A stretch of DNA of 5,233 bases from Deltaproteobacteria bacterium (GTDB lineage: Bacteria; Desulfobacterota; Binatia; DP-6): contig VBLA01000259.1 of assembly GCA_005879245.1 (NCBI GenBank), positions 1,036-6,268 of the forward strand, in the 5' to 3' direction. Below are positions 1-5,233 of the stretch, in pieces; positions within the stretch are counted from its first letter, which is position 1; each line of letters begins with the position of its first letter. The notes beneath the pieces are model-generated. The model ran no database searches. It worked only from the letters and a program-made list of their open reading frames with translations, and was not told where the DNA came from. A program made the translations under genes and the position numbers.

Positions 1-1069
1 CGAGCTCCGCGTCCGCGCTGACGCGCTGACCGACGAAGACGTCGACGAACCAGTTCAAAACGTAGGACAACGTGAAGATGACGCCCACCAACGTACACAC
101 GCCGATCAGCTGGGCGACGAATTGGCCAGGATCGCCGTAGAACAGACCCCTCACGGAGCCGTCGACCCCGTTCCAGCTCCCACCGTAGTTGCTCGTCCCG
201 TCGGCGAAGAGCCCGACGCAGAGGACGCCATAGAGGCCACACGTGCCATGCACCGAGGTCGCGCCCACCGGGTCGTCGATCTTGAAGACCCGCTCGAGGA
301 ACTCGACGCTGAGGCAGACGAGCACGCCGGCCGAGAGGCCGATGATCGCCGAGCCAACGGTGTTGACGAAGCCGCTCGGCGCCGTGATCGCGACGAGGCC
401 CGCGAGGAGACCGTTGCCGCTCATCGAGGCGTCGGGCTTCCCGAACCGGATCCACATGTAGAGGATGGCCCCGAAGGAGCCCGTGCAGCCCGCGAGCATG
501 GTGTTGACCGCGATCGAGCCGATACGGAGGTTGCCGTTGCCCGAGGCTCCGAGGGTGCTCCCCGGGTTGAAGCCGAACCACCCGAAGGCGAGGATGAAGC
601 AGCCGAGGAGCACCATGGTGATGTCGTGGCCGGGGATCGGGTTGGGCGAGCCGTCGCGGTTGTACTTGCCGATGCGCGGACCGATGATCATTGCGACCGC
701 GAGCGCCGTGAGCCCGCCGACCGAGTGCACCACCCCCGAGCCCGCGAAGTCGCAGTAGCCGTGGCCCAGCTTGAAGTTGGCGCCGAGCTGCGAGAGCCAG
801 CCGCCGCCCCACGCCCAGTTGCCGAACAGCGGGTACGTGATCGCCCCCAGGAAGAAGGTCGAGATCGCGAAGGCGGCGAACTTCCAGCGCTCGGCCGCAG
901 CGCCGGTGACGATGGTCGTCGCGGTGTCCATGAACACCATCTGGAAGAGGAAGAGGACCATGACGCCGACGTCGTAGGTGTCCCCGGAAAGGAAGAAGCC
1001 CTTGGTGCCGAACAGGCCCCAGTCCTTGCCGAAGAGCGAGAGCTTGAACTCGTTGTTGAGCGGGTTCAT
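1..1069 (-). CDS. amt: Ammonium transporter Amt, C-terminal part (helices 3 onward), 3' end beyond window
   Basis: Ammonium channel of the Amt/MEP/Rh family in the inner membrane, taking up ammonium for assimilation. The frame runs open from ATG at 1069 to the window edge, 356 codons, and continues outside. Visible family landmarks include LFGTKGFF (residues 19-26), the AERWKF loop (59-64), NWAWGGGW (84-91), the DFAG..VVH block with D107 and H115 (equivalent to D160 and H168 of E. coli AmtB), GWFGFNPGS (163-171), and SVHG with H274 (equivalent to H318). The channel core therefore looks intact. What is missing is the N-terminus: the protein starts just before helix 3, and the preceding frame (1069-1437) carries signal peptide and helix 1. 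Start and upstream stop overlap as ATGA; a GGAG lies about 11 bases upstream. It is the last visible gene after glnK and a small membrane protein. Family identity is certain; whether this piece is translated is not. Confidence 0.9.
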   Translation of the reverse strand, partial: MNPLNNEFKLSLFGKDWGLFGTKGFFLSGDTYDVGVMVLFLFQMVFMDTATTIVTGAAAERWKFAAFAISTFFLGAITYPLFGNWAWGGGWLSQLGANFKLGHGYCDFAGSGVVHSVGGLTALAVAMIIGPRIGKYNRDGSPNPIPGHDITMVLLGCFILAFGWFGFNPGSTLGASGNGNLRIGSIAVNTMLAGCTGSFGAILYMWIRFGKPDASMSGNGLLAGLVAITAPSGFVNTVGSAIIGLSAGVLVCLSVEFLERVFKIDDPVGATSVHGTCGLYGVLCVGLFADGTSNYGGSWNGVDGSVRGLFYGDPGQFVAQLIGVCTLVGVIFTLSYVLNWFVDVFVGQRVSADAEL

Positions 1070-1437
1070 CAGAGACCGGTCTCCACCAACGCGAAGCCGG
1101 CCTGCATGAACATGACCAGGAAGCCCGCCACCAGCGTCCACACGAAGTTGATCGCGATCCGGTTCTGGCCGACCTGGTTCACCACGTCGGCGAGCGTGAG
1201 GCCCGCCTTGGGATCCGCCATGACGATGTCGCCGGCCGTGCCTGTCAGAGTGCCGCCCGGGTCGCCCTTGGCGAGGTCGTCCGCGCTGGGGGTGCTGATG
1301 CCCTTCAGATCCGCGGTCGTGAGCGCAACCGCGGGCGCCTCCGCGGCGGCCTCATCGGCGGCGCGTGCGGGGGCTGCAATCGTGACCAGTCCCAGGACGG
1401 CGAGCGCGACCGCGAGTGATCTCCGTTCGTTTCGCAT
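1069..1437 (-). CDS. amt: Ammonium transporter Amt, N-terminal fragment (signal peptide and first helix, then stop)
   Basis: This 122-residue frame begins with a signal-peptide-like stretch (basic MRNERR, hydrophobic core about residues 8-21, APARA before ADEA), followed by an Ala/Asp-rich linker and a segment typical of Amt helix 1: NRIAINFVWTLVAG then FMQAGFALVETGL (residues 92-122). In the family, VETGL is normally followed by a basic RAKN-type motif and helix 2; here TGA comes at once. The stop overlaps the ATG of the second amt frame (minus strand TGATG, 1067-1071). I chose ATG at 1437 because it puts the signal peptide first and has GAGGGGG upstream. An in-frame ATG at 1515 with a stronger ribosome site (1520-1527) would add 26 residues. 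Alone this piece cannot form a channel. It is either the 5' half of a broken or misassembled amt or one part of a split transporter. Confidence 0.8.
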   Translation of the reverse strand: MRNERRSLAVALAVLGLVTIAAPARAADEAAAEAPAVALTTADLKGISTPSADDLAKGDPGGTLTGTAGDIVMADPKAGLTLADVVNQVGQNRIAINFVWTLVAGFLVMFMQAGFALVETGL

Positions 1438-1519
1438 CAGTGCCCCCTCGTCTTCCAGACCGCGGTTTCGATGTGCGCGGCCGCCGACGACGAGCCCCAG
1501 TCCGAGAGCCTTCATGCTT

Positions 1520-1527
1520 CCCCTCCT
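1520..1527 (-). promoter_or_regulatory. Strong ribosome binding site ahead of ATG 1515, upstream alternative start for amt
   Basis: The minus strand reads AGGAGGGG, followed by AAGC and ATG at 1515, and overlaps the last codons of the preceding small gene. The ATG is in frame with amt and would place MKALGLGLVVGG plus a charged stretch ahead of the signal peptide that starts at 1437. The site is better than the one serving 1437 (GAGGGGG), so the start choice is not settled by ribosome sites alone; the signal peptide favours 1437. Confidence 0.5.
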
Positions 1528-1759
1528 AGAGGTTGTTGGCCGCACGCGCCCCGAGGGACGCGGGCACCCGCTGCCCCGCGCCAGCGCGCCCACTCGCTGT
1601 CGGCTGTTTGATGCTGCGGAAGCCGCCGAAGGCAACAGCCAGCAGCCCGAAGCCGAGCAGCGCCACCGGCCAGCCGAGGGCGACCAGCCCCGCCGGGGCC
1701 AGTGTGAACCCGAGGAGAAACGCGAACAGATACCAACCCTGTGCCGACGTCGAGCCCAT
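1526..1759 (-). CDS. Small two-helix membrane protein between glnK and amt, function unknown
   Basis: A 77-residue protein starting at ATG 1759 with an excellent ribosome site (AAGGAGGG, 3 bases before ATG) and ending in TAG at 1526. Two hydrophobic segments at about residues 8-28 and 31-47, separated by a short Gly-Trp-Pro turn, predict a helical hairpin in the inner membrane. A polar, Ala/Gly/Arg-rich tail follows FRSIK (47-51) and looks low in constraint. It lies 16 bases after glnK and its stop is 10 bases upstream of the first possible amt start, so the three genes are almost surely co-transcribed. I do not recognise the family. Position suggests a part in ammonium transport or PII recruitment to the membrane, but that is only inferred from context. 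The good ribosome site and composition support a real gene. Confidence 0.75.
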   Translation of the reverse strand: MGSTSAQGWYLFAFLLGFTLAPAGLVALGWPVALLGFGLLAVAFGGFRSIKQPTASGRAGAGQRVPASLGARAANNL

Positions 1760-1775
1760 GCTCCCTCCTTGTGCG

Positions 1776-2126
<351 letters not shown>

Positions 2127-2128
2127 TC

Positions 2129-2144
2129 AGCAATGGAGGTGCCA
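2129..2144 (-). promoter_or_regulatory. Sigma-54 (RpoN) promoter for the glnK-amt operon
   Basis: The minus strand reads TGGCACCTCCATTGCT, matching the -24/-12 consensus TGGCAC-N5-TTGC(A/T) at every defined position, with the required 10 bases between GG and GC. It sits directly upstream of glnK in the correct orientation; sigma-54 control of glnK-amtB is well known. With C of the GC at 2130 as -12, transcription would start near 2118, leaving about 4 bases before ATG 2114. Activator sites (NtrC or another enhancer-binding protein) were not identified. Confidence 0.75.
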
Positions 2145-2214
2145 GTCCAACCAGGGATGGAGATTACGTCAGACTAGGGGTGGAGCCAGGCCCAGAAATC
2201 GAGGAGGCACCACG

Positions 2215-2370
2215 ATGTTCGATCACTGCCCCGCCCAACGCGTGTGCGTGACGTGCGCGTTCGTTGGGCAGCCGCGCGTGGAGGCAGAGCGACCGCCGCT
2301 GCGAAGCGGACGCTTTAGTGTACCTTCTCGTGAATTCCGATCAGCCCCAGCCGCAGCGCGTAGAGCGTGA
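2215..2370 (+). CDS. Candidate small Cys-containing protein, divergent from glnK
   Basis: The only plus-strand frame with its own good translation signal: GAGGAGG at 2201-2207, 7 bases, then ATG 2215, and a stop at 2368-2370, giving 51 residues. The N-terminal half holds three cysteines in C-x5-C-x2-C spacing (MFDHCPAQRVCVTCAFVG). Third codon positions are almost all G or C for the first 23 codons, then become mixed. The last 56 bases run antisense through the 3' end of the response regulator gene, so the C-terminal part (Ser/Arg/Ala-rich) is probably only a shadow of that gene. An inverted repeat (2233-2269) lies inside. I recognise no family. It may be a small metal- or redox-related protein, a leader peptide, or chance; no clear promoter was seen. 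Confidence 0.33.
   Translation: MFDHCPAQRVCVTCAFVGQPRVEAERPPLRSGRFSVPSREFRSAPAAARRA
2233..2269. repeat. Inverted repeat GCCCAACG / CGTTGGGC, 21-base spacer
   Basis: Perfect 8-base arms at 2233-2240 and 2262-2269 in the gap between the response regulator and glnK. The spacer holds a second possible pairing (AACGCG 2237-2242 with CGCGTT 2256-2261). There is no T-run on either side, so an intrinsic terminator is unlikely. It could be an operator or a structured RNA element, or part of the small gene at 2215. Its GTTGGGCAG end (2263-2271) recurs in the palindrome upstream of the kinase gene. Confidence 0.4.
2289..2313 (-). other. Stem-loop immediately after the response regulator stop
   Basis: Arms GCGaCCGC (2289-2296) and GCGGaCGC (2306-2313) pair over 8 positions with one A-A mismatch around a 9-base loop, starting 2 bases beyond the TAA at 2315-2317. 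It could end or stabilise the kinase-regulator transcript. No U-tract follows, so a factor-independent terminator is not supported. Confidence 0.3.
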
Positions 2371-2953
2371 GACCGACCCGATCCCGGATCTTCAGCTTGT
2401 GGAAGACGTTGTTGATGTGCGTCTTCACCGTGACCTCGCCGATCGAGAGCTGCTTCGCAATCTCTGGATTGTGGAAGCCGAGCGCGACCAGCCGTACGAT
2501 CTCCCGCTCGCGGGGGGTGAGCGCCTTGGTGGCGGGCTCCGACATCGGGGCCGTCAGCTCGCGTTGCAGCGAGGGCGGCAGCCACACGTCCCCGGCTGTG
2601 ACGGCGCGCAGAGCGTCCATCAACGTCTCGACGGCGAATCGTTTGAAGACGACGGCGCGCGCACCGGCACGGATGGCCGCCAAAGCCTCCGCCGCCTGCT
2701 GGCTAGCCGTGACCACCACCACGCGGACACGACGGGCAAAACCCTCGATGTCCGCGAGCGCATTCCGCTCCATCTGCAGGTCGAGCAGGAGGACGTCACA
2801 CGGCGTCCTGTCGAGCGCGGGCACCACCTCCGACACGCGGTCGACCTCGCCCACGACCGACACGTCGGGGTGGAGGTTCGTCAGCATCGACCGGAGCCCC
2901 TGACGGAAGAGCGCGTGATCGTCCGCGACGATGAGCCGGAGCGGGGTCGGCAT
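2315..2953 (-). CDS. LuxR/NarL-type DNA-binding response regulator
   Basis: A 212-residue two-domain regulator. The receiver (about 5-120) keeps the acidic pair D11 D12, phospho-acceptor D58 in CDVLLLDLQM, T82 and K104. The GerE-type helix-turn-helix (about 145-207) starts at LTPREREIVRLVALG and includes IAKQLSIGEVTVKTHINNVFHKL, the usual recognition-helix sequence. The pro-rich loop after D58 is odd: the family MP-G-DG stretch is replaced by MERNALAD, and D58 to T82 is about four residues shorter than in NarL. I chose ATG 2953 because it gives a normal receiver start (PLRLIVADDH) and GGAGG lies 10 bases upstream; an in-frame GTG at 3061 would only add residues encoded antisense-like in the kinase tail. 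It follows the kinase stop by 5 bases and is surely its partner. Target genes are unknown. Confidence 0.93.
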   Translation of the reverse strand: MPTPLRLIVADDHALFRQGLRSMLTNLHPDVSVVGEVDRVSEVVPALDRTPCDVLLLDLQMERNALADIEGFARRVRVVVVTASQQAAEALAAIRAGARAVVFKRFAVETLMDALRAVTAGDVWLPPSLQRELTAPMSEPATKALTPREREIVRLVALGFHNPEIAKQLSIGEVTVKTHINNVFHKLKIRDRVGLTLYALRLGLIGIHEKVH

Positions 2954-2958
2954 CGATG

Positions 2959-4056
2959 TCAGGCCTCCGGCAGCTCGACCTCGAGGTGCCCGCCCGGTCG
3001 ATCCCCTCCGCCCAGGCGCACCGCACCCCCCAGCTCGGCCGCCCGCGAGGCGATGGACCACGGAGGGGTCGCCCCCGCGGGAAAGCCGACCCCGTCGTCG
3101 TCGATGGTGATGCGTACCCGCGCGGCATTCGCATCGACGTTGATCAGCGCGGAATCTGCACGGGCGTGACGTCCGACGTTGCGGGCACCCTCCAAGACGA
3201 TCTGGAGCGCATGCTCGACCAGCAGGAGCGACCCGTCGAACTGCGCCTGGACGGAGAAACGCGTCCGTCGATCCAGCATACGCGGCGCCCTGGGGCTCTC
3301 GAGATCGACCAGGGAGCGGATGTACGCCCGAAGGTCGTCGTGCTCACGGTTCACACCCGCCTGGAGCTCCGTCAGCTCCACGAGCGCCTTCTCGAGAGCG
3401 CCGCGGCGGAGAAGCTCGCGACAGGTCTCCAGTCGCAGGTTGACGCCGGCGAGGGCCTGCACGAACTCGTCGTGCAGCGACCGCGCGATGCGCTCACGTT
3501 GGGTCGCGGTCTCGAGGTCGCGGAGTCGTGACTCGACGATCAGCCGTTGCTCGCCGAGGTATCCCACCAGGTAGCCCGTGATGGCGAGGTAGACGGGGCG
3601 CATGATGTAGAAGCTCACGCCTTCCGGCCGGAGAAGGACGATGAGACTCATGTAGAGCACCACACTCACGACCGTCACCAGCAAAGCGAGTCGCAGGCCT
3701 CCCCGGAAGCCCGCTGCCACGACGGCGAAAGCGAAGAAGACGTAGAACGGACTGTTGGCGCCCTCCGTCACCAGCGCGATGGCCGCGCCGGAGAGGACGT
3801 CCGCCCACGTCGACACCATGGCGAGCCGCTTCGGGGAGCCGACTCGCCCCACCCTGAGAAAGATCGACAGGCTGTAGGCGAGGTGCGAGAGCATCACCGC
3901 GAGAGCCCACGGGTCCAGCGTGAAGGGTCCCCCCGCGAGGCGCATCAGGGTGGGTCGGGTCGGGTCGATGTACACCGTGACGAACGCCGCGACCGACAGC
4001 ATCACCCGACACTGGGCGATGTTGCGTTCGATATCGGTCGAGCGCGGCTCGCTCAC
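2959..4056 (-). CDS. Membrane sensor histidine kinase, NarL-partner type (HisKA_3 / HATPase_c)
   Basis: A 365-residue kinase with about five or six membrane helices in residues 15-168 (clear hydrophobic runs near 50-68, 83-97, 103-142 and 152-168) and almost no periplasmic loop, so the signal is probably sensed in or at the membrane. The dimerisation/phospho-acceptor domain follows: RERIARSLHDEFVQALAGV with H195 and D196. The ATPase domain has an N-box variant EGARNVGRHA (289-298, N293) and G1 box DDDGVGF (319-325). The ATP-lid/G2 region reads PPWSIASRAAELGG rather than the usual glycine-rich GLxxMRERA form. The GTG at 4056 is chosen because GGAGAA sits just upstream and the protein then begins with a short soluble segment; longer in-frame starts (ATG 4125, TTG 4212) lack ribosome sites and run through a hairpin and a palindrome. 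The regulator gene follows after 5 bases. The stimulus is unknown. Confidence 0.9.
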   Translation of the reverse strand: MSEPRSTDIERNIAQCRVMLSVAAFVTVYIDPTRPTLMRLAGGPFTLDPWALAVMLSHLAYSLSIFLRVGRVGSPKRLAMVSTWADVLSGAAIALVTEGANSPFYVFFAFAVVAAGFRGGLRLALLVTVVSVVLYMSLIVLLRPEGVSFYIMRPVYLAITGYLVGYLGEQRLIVESRLRDLETATQRERIARSLHDEFVQALAGVNLRLETCRELLRRGALEKALVELTELQAGVNREHDDLRAYIRSLVDLESPRAPRMLDRRTRFSVQAQFDGSLLLVEHALQIVLEGARNVGRHARADSALINVDANAARVRITIDDDGVGFPAGATPPWSIASRAAELGGAVRLGGGDRPGGHLEVELPEA

Positions 4057-4143
4057 GGGTTCTCCGGGACCAGGCGGACGGGTCCGACGCCACTCGCGCG
4101 GCCCGAACGGCCTGCCGGCGACCATGGTGCCCGTCCGATGCAA

Positions 4144-4169
4144 GAGGCCGACCATCCCCGGTCGGCCTC
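4144..4169 (-). terminator. Perfect 10-bp hairpin between the AhpD-like gene and the kinase gene
   Basis: The minus strand reads GAGGCCGACC, loop GGGGAT, GGTCGGCCTC, followed by TTGCATCGG. The stem is perfect and very G/C-rich. It lies 105 bases after the stop of the AhpD-like gene and 87 bases before the kinase GTG. The U-tract is only two bases, so termination would be weak or factor-assisted. If a promoter exists near 4187, the hairpin would instead sit in the kinase leader and could attenuate or stabilise that transcript. Confidence 0.5.
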
Positions 4170-4186
4170 CTACATCTGGAGTTGGA

Positions 4187-4223
4187 CGTATACCGGCGAC
4201 CTCGCTGCCCAAATGTTGGGCAG
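4187..4223 (-). promoter_or_regulatory. Palindromic operator candidate with possible -10 element upstream of kinase gene
   Basis: A perfect palindrome CTGCCCAA-ATG-TTGGGCAG occupies 4205-4223 (8-base arms, 3-base centre). On the minus strand it is followed 12 bases later by TATACG (4187-4192), a plausible -10 hexamer that would put the palindrome centre near -34. No good -35 is present, as expected if an activator binds there. Twofold symmetry suits a dimeric regulator such as the neighbouring LuxR-type protein. The pairing of site and protein is inference; the palindrome is seen directly. Confidence 0.4.
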
Positions 4224-4273
4224 ATCGAGGTATCGGTGCGGCAGGGAGTCAGCGATCCGGCGGGCGATGGCGG

Positions 4274-4831
4274 CTAGGCGGCCCTCCGCCGCGTTGCGAT
4301 GGCGCACAGGCCGTCCGACTCGATCTCGAGGGGAAGGTTCACGAGGTTGAAGTAGTTCTCCACCGCGCAGAGCCACGTGATCTCCACGATCTCGCGCTCG
4401 TCGAAGTGGCGGCGCAGCACCTCGAACGTCGTATCGGCCACCCGCTTGTTGCGCGTCGCCTCCTCGACGTAGGCGAGCGCTGCCCGCTCCCGCTCGCTGA
4501 AGAGCGGGTTCCCGCGGTACTCCGAGACCGCATCGATCTTCCCGAGGTCGACCCGATGCTGCACCGCGGCTGCTCGTCCGATGTCGACGCAGAATCCACA
4601 CCCGTTCAGGCGTGCGACGTGGTGCTGCACCAGCAAGCGGAGCATCGGGTCGAGCTTGAGCTTGTTCCCCTCCAGGATCCGCACGAGCGCATACTCGTGG
4701 AAGATGGTTCCCGGAATGCGGGCGAAGACGACCTTCAGGGGAGTCATCACCTTGCCGAGCTGCCGGCGGCTCATCCAGTAGGCGATGCGGGTGAGGAGTC
4801 CCTTCGGCTTCTCGATCGGCGCAATGCGCAT
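4274..4831 (-). CDS. Carboxymuconolactone decarboxylase / AhpD-like family protein
   Basis: A 185-residue all-helical-looking protein. The core matches the CMD/AhpD-like fold: DPMLRLLVQHHVARLNGCGFCVDIG with the paired cysteines C78 and C81, then a conserved-style block SERERAALAYVEEATRNKRV (112-131) and FDEREIVEITWLCAVENYFNLVNLPLEI (143-170). Members reduce peroxides through the CxxC thiols or act as uncharacterised relatives. In AhpD the motif is CxxCxxxH; here position 85 is glycine, so the usual proton-relay histidine is missing and classical AhpD activity is doubtful. The N-terminal 40 residues are basic and hydrophobic (PLKVVFARIPG), possibly membrane-associating. ATG 4831 is supported by AAAGGAGAG a few bases upstream. 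The gene follows the membrane protein at 4849 by 17 bases, suggesting a shared transcript. The substrate is unknown. Confidence 0.88.
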   Translation of the reverse strand: MRIAPIEKPKGLLTRIAYWMSRRQLGKVMTPLKVVFARIPGTIFHEYALVRILEGNKLKLDPMLRLLVQHHVARLNGCGFCVDIGRAAAVQHRVDLGKIDAVSEYRGNPLFSERERAALAYVEEATRNKRVADTTFEVLRRHFDEREIVEITWLCAVENYFNLVNLPLEIESDGLCAIATRRRAA

Positions 4832-4848
4832 GCTCTCTCCTTTCCGGT

Positions 4849-5233
4849 TCAGAACGCCGCGCGCGGGCGGCGTCGGGCAAGCAGACCCGTCACGACGACG
4901 GCGATCAGCGTCGGCAGATAGACGCCGGGGAAGTCGATCGCCCAGTGCGAGGCCGGCAGCCGGCCGCGCAGGGTGTCGACGACGTGGACGAGGGCGTGGA
5001 GCACGTTGAAGAGGGCGACCATGGCGACGAGCGGTAGGCGGGCCGGGGGGCTGAGCGCCGCCCACACGAGCGCGACGCCCATCATCACGAACACCGACCC
5101 GATGTCCCGCACGAAGTGCTCGTTCAAGGGCCCGGTGTCCGGCACCGCCGCCGGCAGATTGTGATACCAGCCCGCGGGGTCGGCGAGCATCCAGGCACCG
5201 TTCCCGAGGTTCAGGACCGCGAGCCCGATCAGA
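4849..5233 (-). CDS. Small integral-membrane protein, 5' end beyond window, function unknown
   Basis: The last 127 codons of a membrane protein; the frame stays open to the right edge, and the codons before the first in-window Met (at 5190) read LIGLAVLNLGNGAWM, a plausible end of a first helix, so the true start is outside. Visible features: DPAGWYHNLP and TGPLNEHFVRDIG (a polar segment between helices 1 and 2), then hydrophobic segments at about 5031-5095, 4979-5030 (with H-rich FNVLHALVHVVD) and 4875-4925, and a basic tail RRRPRAAF. The arrangement suggests four helices. The conserved-looking DPAGWYH and FVRDIG motifs resemble a group of uncharacterised small membrane proteins, but I cannot name the family. 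It precedes the AhpD-like gene by 17 bases, so they probably act together or are co-regulated. Confidence 0.8.
   Translation of the reverse strand, partial: LIGLAVLNLGNGAWMLADPAGWYHNLPAAVPDTGPLNEHFVRDIGSVFVMMGVALVWAALSPPARLPLVAMVALFNVLHALVHVVDTLRGRLPASHWAIDFPGVYLPTLIAVVVTGLLARRRPRAAF

Noticed and set aside
1072..1083. A 12-base perfect palindrome GAGACCGGTCTC right at the amt break.
   Set aside because: It falls on the codons for the conserved residues VETGL, so the coding constraint explains it. I do not treat it as a recombination site, though it marks the place to inspect in reads.
1067..1083. Programmed ribosomal frameshifting joining the two amt frames.
   Set aside because: There is no slippery heptamer near the stop, and joining the frames would still leave out helix 2, so frameshifting alone cannot restore a normal transporter.
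2954..3061. Extended response regulator start at GTG 3061.
   Set aside because: The extra residues overlap the kinase C-terminal coding region and are Gly/Arg-rich; ATG 2953 gives a normal receiver domain start.
4057..4212. Extended kinase N-terminus from TTG 4212 or ATG 4125.
   Set aside because: No ribosome site precedes either start, the added residues are Gly/Pro/Arg-rich without homology-like features, and the span contains the hairpin; GTG 4056 has GGAGAA just upstream.
4170..4880. A 236-codon minus-strand frame overlapping the AhpD-like gene.
   Set aside because: It is another frame of the same strand through a recognisable gene, and its product is Arg/Ala/Gly-rich without a domain.

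Overview
This window comes from a high-GC bacterium with strongly G/C-biased third codon positions. All confidently called genes lie on the minus strand, so read from right to left. The family combination (Amt with a cleaved-looking N-terminus, GlnK, a NarL-type pair with a short integral-membrane kinase) would suit an environmental lineage such as Rokubacteria/Methylomirabilota or a deltaproteobacterium, but that placement is a guess from protein flavour and not shown by the sequence.

Layout from the right edge: (i) the C-terminal part of a small integral-membrane protein of unknown function (4849-5233, truncated by the window), followed after 17 bases by a carboxymuconolactone decarboxylase/AhpD-like protein (4274-4831), apparently one operon; (ii) a 217-base gap holding a perfect palindrome, a possible -10 element and a perfect 10-bp hairpin; (iii) a two-component pair, a membrane histidine kinase with GTG start (2959-4056) and a LuxR/NarL-type response regulator (2315-2953), 5 bases apart; (iv) a 200-base gap with stem-loops, a candidate small divergent gene on the plus strand and a very good sigma-54 promoter; (v) the nitrogen operon glnK (1776-2114), a 77-residue membrane protein (1526-1759) and an ammonium transporter that leaves the window at the left edge.

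The most notable point is that the amt gene is split. A secreted N-terminal piece (1069-1437) stops directly after the first transmembrane helix at VETGL. A second frame begins at an overlapping ATGA and continues as a normal Amt from just before helix 3. The segment that should hold helix 2 is absent. This is a genuine disruption, an assembly error, or an unusual two-polypeptide arrangement.

The biology implied is sigma-54-driven expression of PII and its partner transporter for ammonium uptake under nitrogen limitation, next to a two-component system of unknown input. No RNA genes, mobile elements or CRISPR arrays were seen.
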